The notes beneath the pieces were generated by a model. That model had not been told where the DNA came from. It saw only the letters and a program-made list of their open reading frames with translations, and made no database searches. Shown here one piece after another: positions 1-11,459 of a DNA stretch of 64,000 nucleotides. Made by a program: the position numbers and the translations under genes. Source of the DNA: Morinoia aosen (lineage: Eukaryota > Arthropoda > Malacostraca > Amphipoda > Talitridae); assembly GCA_030386875.1 (NCBI GenBank), contig CM059562.1, positions 47,389,757 to 47,453,756 of the forward strand, in the 5' to 3' direction. The number at the start of each line of letters is the position of its first letter. The stretch's first letter is position 1.

Positions 1-498
1 TGTCGTTCTTCGACCGTAGCTCGAATTTTCTTAAAATTTCTGTCAGGGAATTGAAAACCATTTTATTTTTACGTTTTTCGAAGTCTTTTTCTTCTTACTT
101 ATTTTTTCTTCAGGTTATCTCTTACGATTACACTGAGTTTGACTGTCATTTTAGATGTAGCATGAGTAAGGTTATTTTTTATGTGCATTATTATTTTCTT
201 ATACTCATTTTCAATACATATATATGTTGGAAAATACTTTCGGAGATACAATTATTGGGAAATACTTTACTTTAGGAAACACAATATCTTGTTGAGCTAA
301 GGACAGTGGACAGGATGTCGTAACAACGGGGTTTCACAGAGGGAAAGTTTAGCTTGGGCAGCTTTGAAGATTTATCACGCGATGGCGTAACCGCAGGACT
401 ATACATAGGGGAAATTCTGCTTGGACGGCGGTCGTCTGGAATTTCGCGAGCTTAAGTGGTCAGCATTTCACTTCACCAAACAAGGCTGGCTCAGACGA

Positions 499-531
499 CA
501 CAACACACACACACATCAACACACACACGCA
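499..531. repeat. CA microsatellite
   Basis: This is a short run of CA dinucleotides with two interruptions. It creates spurious His/Thr-rich open frames on the plus strand and Val/Cys-rich ones on the minus strand. Confidence 0.85.
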
Positions 532-1437
532 AGCGTGAGAACAGCGAGGCCGAGGCAACGGTTGAGCGTTGGAGGGGAAAGCAGAAGGCCGCAACACCCA
601 GGCCAATGAGAGCTCTTGAAATGACGCGCGTAGTGGATGTGACAGAGCACACACCAATTACATCTCGGGACATCAGGACAACGAAAAGGCTACGCCAATC
701 AAGGGAAAGACTTGCTCTGTAACAGCGAACATTCTCGATCTTTCTAGAAAATACCACGGAAAACAGATATAAGCGGGTGACAAGTAGAGTCGTGAGGATT
801 TTTCGCTTGGTGACACTACGAGACACTCACTCTTTTTGGTGAACGGACCGGGGATCCGGCCGCCACCGGGATCCCCCAGTGGAACAGCAACTCGAGAAGA
901 AAACATCAAGAAAAATGCACCCGAGACAGTGCTTATGTGACTATATCGAATTTACGAGGAGTCAGCGTTGGACACCAGCAGACACTGGAGTGCTACCGGC
1001 AACAAAATTCCGCTCGAAATACATTAATTTCGAGGTGTCAACCGTCACGTAAAAATGTGTCAATCGTTCGTCCGAGAGAACTTAAAATGTCAGTTTCTAC
1101 GTCGACTTCAAGCTAGCATGAACACTCCAGCATGCATATTGTACTCGCACGGCTTCCACGTCTTCAGCAACGCCAGAAACCGCGAGTTCTACAGTGGTTA
1201 AGATGTTATAGCACTCAGTGGGCTGAGCTCATAACTATGAGAGCTCTGAGCACAGTGTTTCCGATCTTCAGCACCGGACTACGAAGGCGATGGAGCGGTC
1301 GCAGCGAAAGAGCCCTAACAGCGGGCACTCATCAAGATTTAAATGGGAATGAAATTTAGGTGACGCCTGCAACGCTTCACAGGGGAGTTTGAATACCGTG
1401 TTATTGAGAACTCTGGAAAAGTGGTGATAGTGGTACA

Positions 1438-1478
1438 AGTTTGAGACAAATTAGCACATAGAATAGTGCTCTCAAACA
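1438..1478. other. Short hairpin
   Basis: GTTTGAG pairs with CTCAAAC, and an inner AGCAC pairs with GTGCT, giving a two-part stem about 40 nt long. It is isolated with no tract of T after it, so no function is assigned. Confidence 0.35.
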
Positions 1479-2029
1479 TGGCTCGCTAATTATAAAATTG
1501 ATCTGTGTTTTTCATTGTGGTGTTTTGCACTTTCAGGTATGGCGTGGTTCGGTTTTAAAGCAAGTGTTCATGTGATGCGCGATGCAAAATGTTCTATTTT
1601 TTGGGGGATCTTGTGGTGAGCAAGGTTCTGCTGTTACATATTGCATTATTCCCTGTTTATTTCATGCTTACGTTAACCCATTCATTATGATGTTTTTTTA
1701 TCTTTAGATATTGTGCGGGAAGTCTTTGATAGTTGTCATAAAATTTTGTGTAACGTTAAATCATGCAATCGTTGCTCTAGCGCTCATTGCGACAAGAAGC
1801 GCACATTTCTTTTTTTTATGTCATTTTGGGCCAGAATGTGTTGACAATCCTCGTATTTTTTATCCACGTGTTTATTAAATAAAACCCATTTTAATCTTTC
1901 AATTCTTTTATTTTCCATGTCTGTTGTATAGGTGTACGCGAAATAAAAATGTGTAATCCGATTGATTTGCGGGGGTTGATATTCCCCCAAGAGCCGCAAG
2001 GTCGTAAACCACCCTTTTCTCGTATCGCG

Positions 2030-2152
2030 GCATATATATGCATATGTGTGTGTGAGTGTGTGCGTGTATTTGTGTGTGCTCATGCATACATGTGTGTCAA
2101 TGTGTTTGTGTACATATACATTTTCACACACACATATATATATATACACATT
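2030..2152. repeat. TG/TA/CA compound microsatellite
   Basis: Alternating purine-pyrimidine tract, TG-rich and then CA/TA-rich. It can form a loose hairpin or Z-DNA. The open frames across it on both strands are composition artefacts. Confidence 0.85.
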
Positions 2153-2726
2153 TGCATGGATATGTTTATATTTCTATTTTTGCGTAAGAACAAAACCTCA
2201 ACTCACATTTCATTTTACCTAAAGCTCTGCGACCAGTTAACACTGAACCATATTTCTGAAATAAATATATTTATTGCACTTGCTTAATGATTCAAAAAAA
2301 AAATATATATTGCTACCCCAGAGGGTGCATCTATGAATAGAAAAAATGAAAAATATAAACAGACAAATGAAATAAAGCGGTCGTGAAAAAATTATCTCCG
2401 CGTGTGTTGAACAAGCCATGAATTTCATTTTGCGTGAAGGTATGTTTAGGCGTTTCTTGATGTGTGTGTTGTGTTGCGCGATGTTTTTTATACATTACTT
2501 TGTGACTAACGTTTTCTCAATACTTGATAATCATTTACGATGGTGTTTCAAGCTGCTTCGGTATAGCGTTTATTAATTTTTTTTATTTAGATTCAACAAA
2601 TAATTTAGGAATTCCAAAGAACTCTCTAGTTGTATTTTAAATTATTTATAAGTTGTCAGCCATCTCCTGAGATATAAAATCTCCAGGAAATGATATTTTT
2701 TATTTAACTAGCCCTTGGCAGAGTTA

Positions 2727-2868
2727 ATCTATTTGTATACCTCGGATAGTTTGTCTATTAGTACACCTCGTATAATTTGTCTATTAGTATACCTTATATG
2801 GTTAGTCTATTAGTAGACCACGTATAGTCTGTCCATTAGTACTCCTTGTATAGTACGTTTGTCTAAAG
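2727..2868. repeat. Degenerate tandem repeat, about 31-bp unit
   Basis: Five diverged units share the core GTCTATTAGTA followed by a pyrimidine-rich CCTCGTATA segment. The period is about 30-32 bp. It is a decayed minisatellite with no coding potential. Confidence 0.8.
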
Positions 2869-3926
2869 ACGTCTTATACTAAGAAATTTTTTAAAAGCCA
2901 ATATGTTTATCATGTATCACATGTGCCAACCTTTTTTGGAAATAAACGGTTTTTCTTTTTCTTTCTTCCTTTCTCTTTGTTGTGACGTAACTTTCAGCAC
3001 AACATTAAGTTTATTTAATTGTAGCTGTAACTACAATATCTAAAGCCTTAAACTTCAAGAGGGAGAATGAAACTCTCAGAAAGGCATTTATCCATCTACT
3101 GGTCTCCGCAGTTTACACAGCTTGCTCTCAAGTCTAGTGCCCAACAAAGAACTTCCGCCGTACCATCCGGCGCCTGCGGTCGGGGCGCTTCCGACCCATC
3201 CGAACCCAGCACGATAAGGACATCCTGTGAGCCTGCCCTTCGAGGCCTACAACATAGATCTTCCGGGACTCGTAAACCTCAGCATCCGAAACTCTTACTC
3301 GCAAAACCAGTGTCACATTATAACGATGCATATTTTAATATATAACACTTTCTAAAGCTTAATCGGTCTGCCCAGAAGCACTGCCCTCAACCCCTCCGCA
3401 TACAAAGCGCACCAGTTTCCAAAGTTACTTTATCTTTTTCTTCGTGTGAAAATTCAAGACGTACTTAATTTTTAACATATGTTGTCATTTATCTCATGTG
3501 TCAACTTTCTTGGAACTAAACGGTTTTTCTCTTTCTTTTTTTCTTTTATTCTTTCTAACAGGGCAACCGTGAGTGAAATGAAGCAATTCACAAACTATTT
3601 ACAATTTGAGAAGCAATTTAGAAACTGTGGAGACTGTCAAAAGTGCTGCGCCTCACTGTGTTCATATTTAAATTGATTTCATTACACTCATGCATGAATG
3701 TTATCAAACTTAGAATAACTTGCAATGGGAATACATCATTATGTTTTTCTTTCAGTCTCTTGCGCAAACATTAGCATGGGCTGTTATGACACCCATATTT
3801 GTCTATCAACTAAGGACCTTTATATTAAGAGATCTTAAAAATGGATATAATTTATTTTATACATTAAATTTACAAGATATTAATGTTTTCTTTTCTATTT
3901 CCAATAGGTCGATTCTTAGGGAATCT
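2869..3926. other. Unassigned AT-rich region with a duplicated segment
   Basis: No supported gene. A stretch at 2913-2975 recurs in diverged form at 3478-3545; both carry a 'catgtg...caac' stretch, a TTGGAA[A/C]TAAACGG core and a CT-rich tract. Between them lies a GC-richer patch (3130-3300). The arrangement resembles two diverged LTR or MITE ends flanking a short interior, but no terminal motifs or target duplication could be fixed. Confidence 0.45.
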
Positions 3927-4315
3927 CACGCGTAAGATAAAAAGGAGAACCAACGTACATATATACATATTTATATATTTCTTTTAATGGCAAACGTTTC
4001 GGAATGTTTCAATTCCATCTTCAGTGCTGAAAAACATACAAAAGGTCAAAAAGATCAAAAAACGTCAAAAACTCAAAATACAGAAAGTTCATACATGTTA
4101 AAAATAAAAAAAAATTTTATAGCAAACAAACATCTATAAAACTTTAATCCTACTGATGATTCAACTACAGTAAAAACGATCATTCTCATCGGCTCATTCA
4201 CCCACCATTTTACAGTACATACATTCATACATTTACACATGGGAACCTAACAAACAGACGCGCGCAAACACACTCCACATCCATACATACATACATACAT
4301 ACACACAGAAATATA

Positions 4316-4726
4316 TCAGTAGATTGACGCAATGTTCAGTTTCACGGCACTCAAGTCTTTATTTAAGTCAGGTTTATGAGTAGATATGAACAAAGATTCT
4401 AAAATACGAAGATCTTGTTCGTTGTTGGTGGTACACAGAGTGGAGAAATTTTTTGTTCTGAAAGGATGATTAAATTGTTGACAATGATCTCGGATTGATG
4501 AATGAGAAGGAGAAGAAAGTATGCGACCGGTTCTATGGGAAATTCCTGAATGTTGGCTGTGTCTAATAAATTGTTGAAGTTTAGTACTACCAACATAAGT
4601 CTGCATGCAGCAGTCACACTTATAAAAATAAACACATCCACTCCACAGGCACTCCTCCAGACGTTCTTTCCTCCTAAAATATGAAGCGATTTTAAAACTA
4701 TTTCTATAAAACACCCTGACGTCAAT
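4316..4726 (-). pseudogene. Penelope-like GIY-YIG endonuclease domain, left inverted copy
   Basis: This is the C-terminal endonuclease part of a Penelope-like polyprotein, about 132 residues. The frame shows the CxxC pair (CDCC), the YVGST motif standing for the second half of GIY-YIG, then LQQFIRHSQHSG, SSIRDHC and a final KPDLNKDLSA region with the NILESL-type helix (seen as LRILESLF). In the family this domain nicks target DNA for target-primed reverse transcription. It starts at the palindrome edge with no reverse transcriptase before it, so it is a fragment. The start codon available is internal to the domain. Confidence 0.8.
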
Positions 4727-4727
4727 T

Positions 4728-5267
4728 TACTATTCCTCTCAGGTCACTTTGAGCGTAGCAAAGCAGAAATTGTATGTAGAACTACCTTTTTTGGGCTATT
4801 TGAACTCGGAGCTGAAAAGAGAAGTTGTAGCTCTGGTTAGTCGGTTTTTCACTTCAATTGACGTCAGGGTGTTTTATAGAAATAGTTTTAAAATCGCTTC
4901 ATATTTTAGGAGGAAAGAACGTCTGGAGGAGTGCCTGTGGAGTGGATGTGTTTATTTTTATAAGTGTGACTGCTGCATGCAGACTTATGTTGGTAGTACT
5001 AAACTTCAACAATTTATTAGACACAGCCAACATTCAGGAATTTCCCATAGAACCGGTCGCATACTTTCTTCTCCTTCTCATTCATCAATCCGAGATCATT
5101 GTCAACAATTTAATCATCCTTTCAGAACAAAAAATTTCTCCACTCTGTGTACCACCAACAACGAACAAGATCTTCGTATTTTAGAATCTTTGTTCATATC
5201 TACTCATAAACCTGACTTAAATAAAGACTTGAGTGCCGTGAAACTGAACATTGCGTCAATCTACTGA
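4728..5267 (+). pseudogene. Penelope-like linker plus GIY-YIG endonuclease, right copy
   Basis: This has the same endonuclease as the left copy, read outward on the plus strand, but about 40 residues longer at the N-terminal side. The extra part (YVELPFLGYLNSELKREV region) resembles the reverse-transcriptase-to-endonuclease linker of Penelope-like proteins, in which a conserved 'LP(F/Y)LG' sits between the two domains. Motifs in order: the linker, GCVYFYKCDCC, YVGST, RHSQHSG, SSIRDHC, and the C-terminal LESLFISTHKPDLN. The frame ends at a stop after NIASIY. The upstream frame runs back into the left arm without a plausible start, so it is a 5'-truncated pseudogene and not an expressed gene. 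Confidence 0.82.
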
Positions 5268-5657
5268 CATATTTCTGTGTGTATGTATGTATGTATGTAT
5301 GGATGTGGAGTGTGTTTGCGCGCGTTTGTTTGTTAGGTTCCCATGTGTAAATGTATGAATGTATGTACTGTAAAATGGTGGGTGAATGAGCCGATGAGAA
5401 TGATCGTTTTTACTGTAGTTGAATCATCAGTAGGATTAAAGTTTTATAGATGTTTGTTTGCTATAAAAATTTTTTTTATTTTTAACATGTATGAACTTTC
5501 TGTATTTTGAGTTTTTTGACGTTTTTTGATCTTTTTGACCTTTTGTATGTTTTTCAGCACTGAAGATGGAATTGAAACATTCCGAAACGTTTGCCATTAA
5601 AAGAAATAAATAAATATGTATATATGTACGTTGGTTCTCCTTTTTATCTTACGCGTG
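5268..5657 (+). other. Penelope-like 3' untranslated region and terminus
   Basis: This non-coding tail includes a GTAT tetranucleotide repeat (5281-5301) and ends with a block containing CATTCCGAAACGTTTGCCAT beside a small GGAAT...ATTCC palindrome and CAGCACTGAAGATGG. On the other strand this reads ACGTTTCGGAAT...CATCTTCAGTGCTG, a terminal signature I associate with Penelope-like elements in animals. The mirror copy is at 3927-4315. Confidence 0.65.
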
Positions 5658-8600
5658 TTTTCTTTTCTTATTCATGTCGTATTGTAGCGAACCTTCGGCA
5701 CGCAACTCAGTATAAATTTTGGAAATTCTCAAAATGATCATTTAAAAATTCAGTAAAATAAATTCAACCATTAGAATAAAATTTCATTACGAAATTAATT
5801 AACCTCTATCCTCAATTTTATTAAAATTGTGTACTGAAAAATTCAATCTCTAAGAAATCACTTTTGAGTAGTAACGAAACCCCCCATGTCGCCGTGTCGG
5901 CTACATTTCACTCGCACAAGCCTCACTCGTTTCAAATCATTCAAAGTGTGTACATCTCGGTTTTCTTCTCTGGTGAGAATCAAATTATTGTGTGTGCTTA
6001 GGCTGTTCTACGGGTAACTATATAATTGATACGTAACTTGTAAATAATATTGTGTGTGTAAAATTAAGTAGGTTATCTCAATTTACCAACTGTGTTAAGT
6101 GTGGATTTAGGATCTTTTCCAAGAAGCAATTCCTAAGATGAGTTTCAGAATTTGACCAAACATAACCGGCTGGACTAGCCAGGAAATTATACTTTTTAGG
6201 ATGCATACTAGTAACCTAGTCACTGTCATTGTGTCAATTTTGGTTGGTATTTTGTGCATGTGTTTTCCAGCTTCTGATTAATCTTGTGTCTCAAGTGTTG
6301 TATTTTTTAATCAAGTTAGGTTGTGAAGCAATCATAAATCAATTTAATTATTTTTTAATCTTTACAGCTGTATTTTTCTTAATGATGTTAGGCTTTGCAT
6401 CATTATAAATTATATCATTTCCCACAGCTGCATTTTTAATTAAATTAGTTATTGAATCAATTAAAAAGAAAACTTTTGTAGTCGTCCATTGCTACAATAT
6501 TAATTAAGTTAGGATTTGAGTCATGTACAAATATTTTATAGTTTTTCAGTCAATGTTAAGCTCACTTTAAGTCAATTCACATAAATAATTGTTCTTTAGT
6601 CGTGCTCAGAACTATTCCACTACCTAATAGCGTGTGACAACGCATAGTAACGGAAGATTTGTATTTCTAACATAATCGCTGTAGTAACCATTTTTAACTA
6701 TTGATTTTGGTAGGCCAATTTTGTGTCTAATAATGTTAGTAACTAGTAGCTGCCTAATTCAGCTAAATTAGGGTGATTGTGATTACCTCTGAGAAATCTC
6801 TGAATAATCTAAATTCCCAACTCCAGAGATTTTTAATCCAGAAATCATCTAAGCCTCTGGTTTGGGGTTATTTTTAGTTTAACCGGCAACTGCCTGCTGT
6901 CATTTGTGTTATCTATCCCTTTTTACCTCCTGGCAATGTCGGCTACCTCCAGTGGTTGTTCAATATAACTCATAGGATGCCCCAATATTATTCTGATATG
7001 CACCCTCATGTTCATTGTTTTCTAAATCCTTCTTGTGCTCTGAACTTCCTTCTTAACTACGGATCTGTGCACTTGTTGCTTAGATTCCGCGTTCCCTCTA
7101 CCCTTACTAAATGGTACTTCCTCCGTCCTCTCTTAGGATATCCTTCGAGTACCAAATCAGGGAGACTAGGAACTTTCTCATATATTAATAGAAATAATAA
7201 TCATAATAATTAGGCTGTACGTGCCTCTGACACGATTCCTAGCTTAAGTCAATTAATCTTCTTGACAACTTTAGCCTTAGTATGCTCAGTGCAGACAGCC
7301 CTTGACTGATGCTTAGTGTAAATCGATCTAAGAAACTAACACCAATCTTAAAAGCACTCATTGTAAATAGTAATTACACCTAGATCGTTCGGCGGCAACA
7401 GCCTTGGTTTGTAATCAAGCTAAACCCACTTACGTTGCCTAAATATTCTTTAATCTCGTGAACTAATTTTGCTCTCCATGTCGGAGACAGTTAGGACACG
7501 TCGTGTCACGGCTAGTAGTAACCCGAGCAGACTTGTGGATTAGAAAATTGGGGAAAAATGTTACCTAAGGTAATTTCGCGATTGTCCATAAGATGTACTT
7601 ATTATTGCGACTACCTCGGCCGTATTCGGGCGCCAGAATTACGGGCGTGGTATCAGCATATAAGCCTCTATTTGAGATAACTGTGTAAATCGGCAGGAGT
7701 TCGCAGCCTGGCCTGTGTAACGACTGTTCTCACCTTATGTTATCGTGCTTGAACAAGTAACCCAAGCCTACTCCCCTACAGAAGAACCTGCGAGGCCGAC
7801 ACACAACACCGCCAACAACCCTCTATTAACGTTCCTCAGATTCACCTGAGAGCGTACCATTAGATTCATTCGGAACGTACTCAGATCCACGTGAGACGTT
7901 CCAAAAATCTATTCAGCCAAACGGCTAACCTCATACCAATTAAGCCACAAGGCTCACAGGCAGAAAACCCGGCAGGGACTGCCTCTTTTTAAGATACCAT
8001 CCATCTCCAATTATCACCGCACCTGAGGATAGTTACACCCACAAATACATTCTCGCCTGGATCCACAACGGATTCCCTCTAGCCACGGCACCGGCTGGCA
8101 CGTCACCTGACTGGACCCGGACCTCCTTCCACAAGAAGCGGATCCACCTCCCAGCGGCCGTAGCCACGGCACCCAGAGACTACCAATAAAGCATAAGGCG
8201 AGAAGTTAAAGTTCAGTCATTATCCTACAGAGAACTTACTCGTGCAAGTCGAAAATTAGGTGCCAGTAGAGCATCCGAATACTTAATAACCTCCTTCTGA
8301 GGACAGAGTCAGTGGCAGTAATTCATTCATTTTGCAATTAAATGTGCTCTACCCGAGCACAGGTGACCCGACATTATCAAAGAACATCTTCCTTGTGAAA
8401 TCGATAAATTCCTCAATATTCAACCTTTAAAATCAAACTCAATTGTTCCCCTTTGGGGAGAACTTCATAGTATAATGCTATTGTTAGCCTTGACAGCGAT
8501 TTTAATTTCTAGTAAATTTCTCGCTGCTGATGCTCGTGAGTATGTTATGAGAGCATTATTTAGCTAGCTAATTTCCCGAATTCCTCAATTCCTCCAAGTA

Positions 8601-8949
8601 GATTTTCAATGTTTTGGTTTATGTTGTAAAACAATTCTTTTCCTTGTTTCTGTCTCCAGTGAATTCCTTTGGGCCAGCATTATTTGTGTAGTAAATATTA
8701 TAAGTTTGTGTTGTGGTGAGATATTTCGTTTTTCCGCACTTCACCCATTTTACTTTCAACATTAACCACTGATTTCGTTAGTTCCTAAGCTCGTATTTCA
8801 ATGTAAATGCTTCACTGGTATTTTGATAATATTTTTTGTTTTTTTTTATTACTTCTATCTGCATGCGTTATCAAACTTAAATGACCGCAACCAAGGGAAT
8901 GCATTTTTTCAAACTTATCTCTCAGTGTGCTATTGTACCGCTTTTAACT
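5658..8949. other. Unassigned AT-rich DNA, possibly a long decayed LTR
   Basis: No gene is supported; the longest frame is 85 codons. Degenerate internal repetition is visible at 6250-6560 (units with 'ttaatta.gttagg.t.tgaatca'). A short direct repeat with AACGT..CTCAGAT.CAC.TGAGA occurs at 7830 and 7877. An AATAAA lies at 8186, followed about 175 bp later by GAGCACAGGTGACCCGAC, which resembles an LTR end and primer site. A TGTAGCGAAC at 5685 could be the matching LTR start, but no second LTR or internal coding region is present, so this stays tentative. Confidence 0.35.
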
Positions 8950-9620
8950 CGAATCACTGCTTTCATTCTACCTGGCGTTGATTCTGCAGGATTCTGAATC
9001 CTCCGCAGCTCTAATTTTGACCAAATTGCATTAGCCTGTCCTCAAAAGCAGACAATGTTGAAGGATAGGGTGATGGGTTGCGCAGGTTCCTCTCAAGTTT
9101 ATTCTATAAATTTTCAATGGGGTTCAAATAAAAAAGTTTTGGTGACTAATCCATGAGCTCAAATATTCCCTTGTTCGCAATAAGCCATTCTCGAACATTT
9201 CTGGCCTTGAGGATGAAAGCACAGCCATCCTGGATGATCCTGTTGCCATCAGAATAAATCTCCGTGGAATGGTGAATGTGGTCAGCAAGTAGTTGCAAGT
9301 ACATCTGGGAGGCCTTTTTGTTATTGCAAAGAGTGGCAGAGCCGAGTCCATCCCAGCAAATACAGCTTGTTAGCATTCCACTGTATACTTCCAGATGTCT
9401 CAACAGTTGGGAAGATCCAAAATGGATCCATCGCGCTCGCGCACCTCATTTGAGTCGCCATTCCCTAACCTGCCCGTCGTTCTGAGGTCACGATTGTTTG
9501 CCCTCGTTATTCATTTAGATATTTCATACAGCCTTCTTTCCTTTCGTAAGCAACCATCGAGGTTAAGATGTCAAATGTTTCGTTCCTTGACAATCTTTTT
9601 AATCACTGCGATATCAAGCC
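8950..9620 (-). pseudogene. Decayed Tc1-like transposase
   Basis: Read on the minus strand, the C-terminal half of a Tc1-type DDE transposase can be followed across frames. It shows GLGSATLCNN, then YLQLLADHI, then IIQDGCAFILKARNVREWL (the family's 'FQQDNAP.H.A..V..WL' block holding the second catalytic Asp), then an LMD-W position and a segment equivalent to 'NPIENLW' near 9110. Upstream (about 9480-9600) remnants of the helix-turn-helix and linker are faint. Stops and frame changes interrupt it, so it is not functional. No terminal inverted repeats were fixed. In the family this enzyme excises and inserts TA-flanked elements. Confidence 0.72.
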
Positions 9621-10455
9621 ATGATTGATTTATTCAAATTTTGAGCTAGATGAGAATATTTAAAACCCCACATTAAAAAAAGAAAATAGGCTTCTGATAT
9701 ATTTTCCGATTGATAATGAAATACTCTATAAAAATTTGAGTTACGCAATGCTCTATGCAGTACAGTGGTGACTCTAGTTTTAATACAACCCTTGTAAATG
9801 CAACTGAAAAAATTAGTATATTATCCTGCAAACGTAGGTTTCCTGTTAACAGAGGTGGTGAATTCTGAATTGGTTTTCTGTAGAACATCTTAAAATGGTA
9901 ATTGATCATTATGTTCAGTTTTCATTCTGAACTTTATATTTACGTGAAAGCCATTTAAGAAGTCATAGCAAAAGACGCACGTTTATAAATATCTAAACAA
10001 ACATACACACAACATGAATTTCAGAGCTTGTTCATCGTACGGATGGTTAGATAATTTGTTTAAAAATCCAATGCTCATATTGCGTTATTTTTCATATCTC
10101 TATTTACATTTTGAGAAACAGAAACACACGACACTTATACTGAGGGAGCGATAAATTTCGCTTCGAAACAATTAGCGAGTGTAACAAATTTATTTATCGA
10201 GTTATTTCTCATTAAAGGTTCAGTGCTTAATAGTCTCGGCGCCTTAATCATCATGAAACAGAAAACCAGAAACAGAACAGAAAATACAAAATAAAGATGA
10301 AAAATAATAGCAATGATAAAAAAACAACCTACGTTCTGCTGCATTGAACTGACGGCTGTGTCGCTTTTTCAAGTCGACAGAAATAATCAAGATAAAGATT
10401 GAAAGGACTAAGCAAACGTAAAAAAGAGGTAATTTCTAATTTCGGTATATGTTTA
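9621..10455. other. Unassigned AT-rich spacer
   Basis: No coding, RNA or repeat structure recognised. The minus-strand frames at 9673-9909 and 10135-10344 lack any domain and are rich in Phe, Ile and Lys as expected from AT-rich DNA. Confidence 0.5.
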
Positions 10456-10980
10456 GCGTTTGTTAATAATCGATTTCCAGTTTTCGAGGCATTAACATGG
10501 TTAATTAGGTTAAAATAAACAAGTTTTCTTCAATGCGCTTTCCGTCGCAAATGAGTATTTAATGAGTTATAGCGGTAAATTACCGCCCGCAACTCTAGTG
10601 TTTGAAGCGGCAAGTAATTCAAGGAGCTCGTCTGACAGCAACCCTGCACTGCAGTCTCGTTTCCAGCGCGCTCGTCATTAAAGACGAAATCAAACCTATC
10701 GCTATACCTCGTTAAATACTCATTTGACGAAAAAAGTATATAGATGAAAAGTTGTTTATTTCGATGTCTTTACCATGATTCAAGCAACAAAAATTCGAAA
10801 ATCTATGAGTAGCTGTTTATTCGAGCGCATTCGTCATCAAAGACGAAACCAAGCCTACCGCCATAACTGGTAAAATAGTCATTTACGACGAAAAGAGCAT
10901 AGAAAAAAACTTGCTTATTTCGATCTAATCGACTATGTTTTGGCACCTAAAATTCAAAAAAATCGATTATTAACAAACGC
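10456..10980. mobile_element. MITE with perfect 21-bp terminal inverted repeats
   Basis: The left end GCGTTTGTTAATAATCGATT and the right end are exact inverted repeats over 21 bp. The interior is itself a long imperfect palindrome (shared blocks around 'aataaacaagttttctt', 'gtcgcaaatgagtattta', 'agacgaaa.caa.cctaccg'). It has no coding capacity. A related copy lies at about 61565-62090 inside the hAT-like element, so this is a dispersed family. No target duplication could be defined. Confidence 0.8.
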
Positions 10981-11459
10981 TTCACATTTATCTAATTTTC
11001 TAACAGAATTTTCAGCAAAATCAAGTTACAGTTAGAGAGCAACAACAAAAAATTCTCAGGTTTCTCATCCTCTCGGTATTCTCTTAAACAACATACGTAC
11101 ATGGGTACAGGCAATAAAATAGTCACCGTGATAAATTGATATTACTGATGAGTAAACAATAGCTGCAAAATTTCTACGCATATATTACATATGAACCTAA
11201 TTATGGCTTCATAATCAACTGTACCACGCAGGCTATGTACTCGTATAGGCATTCCAACTTCGCAGAGTTTTAAATGCTGACCTCAAAGTATAGCAATGAG
11301 TATATTTAAGGTCGATCGTTTATTTTGTAGGTAGAACACTCCCTATTTCTTATTTCCATATCTCTTCCATCTCATTTTTATTACTCGCATTTCCGACACA
11401 GAAGGAACGTGTAGAACTTTCGAGAGCAGAAAGATACAGATGTTGTGAGGTTCACACTG
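10981..11459. other. Unassigned spacer
   Basis: AT-rich sequence with no recognised gene or repeat between the MITE and the second Tc1-like remnant. Confidence 0.5.

Larger units (their letters stand above)
1..2726. other. Unassigned 5' region, no supported gene
   Basis: I recognise no coding sequence here. The open frames are short (under 125 codons), overlap each other on both strands and show no family motif. Base composition shifts from AT-rich (1-300) to more GC-rich (about 420-1360) and back to AT-rich. The GC-richer part could be a promoter, leader or untranslated exon of a host gene or of an unrecognised element, but nothing in it decides this. A CA microsatellite and a TG/TA microsatellite lie inside and are listed separately. 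Confidence 0.5.
3927..5657. mobile_element. Penelope-like element, inverted (tail-to-tail palindrome) copy
   Basis: Two arms of about 800 bp (3927-4727 and 4856-5657) are reverse complements with only a few mismatches, separated by a 128-bp spacer. Each arm carries the same GIY-YIG-type endonuclease frame running outward from the centre, followed by the same 3' untranslated region and terminus. The right copy also contains linker sequence in the spacer, so it is the longer one. Penelope-like elements are known for GIY-YIG endonucleases, for 5' truncation and for tandem or inverted partial copies, and this fits. The reverse transcriptase core is absent from both copies. No target duplication is visible at the outer ends. 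Confidence 0.85.

Noticed and set aside
421-909. Overlapping frames on both strands as a host gene
   Set aside because: No conserved motif, repetitive CA-driven composition and no supported splice structure.
4100-4200. CTGATGA in the Penelope-like arm as a hammerhead ribozyme
   Set aside because: No GAAA box and no pairing stems in the right places.
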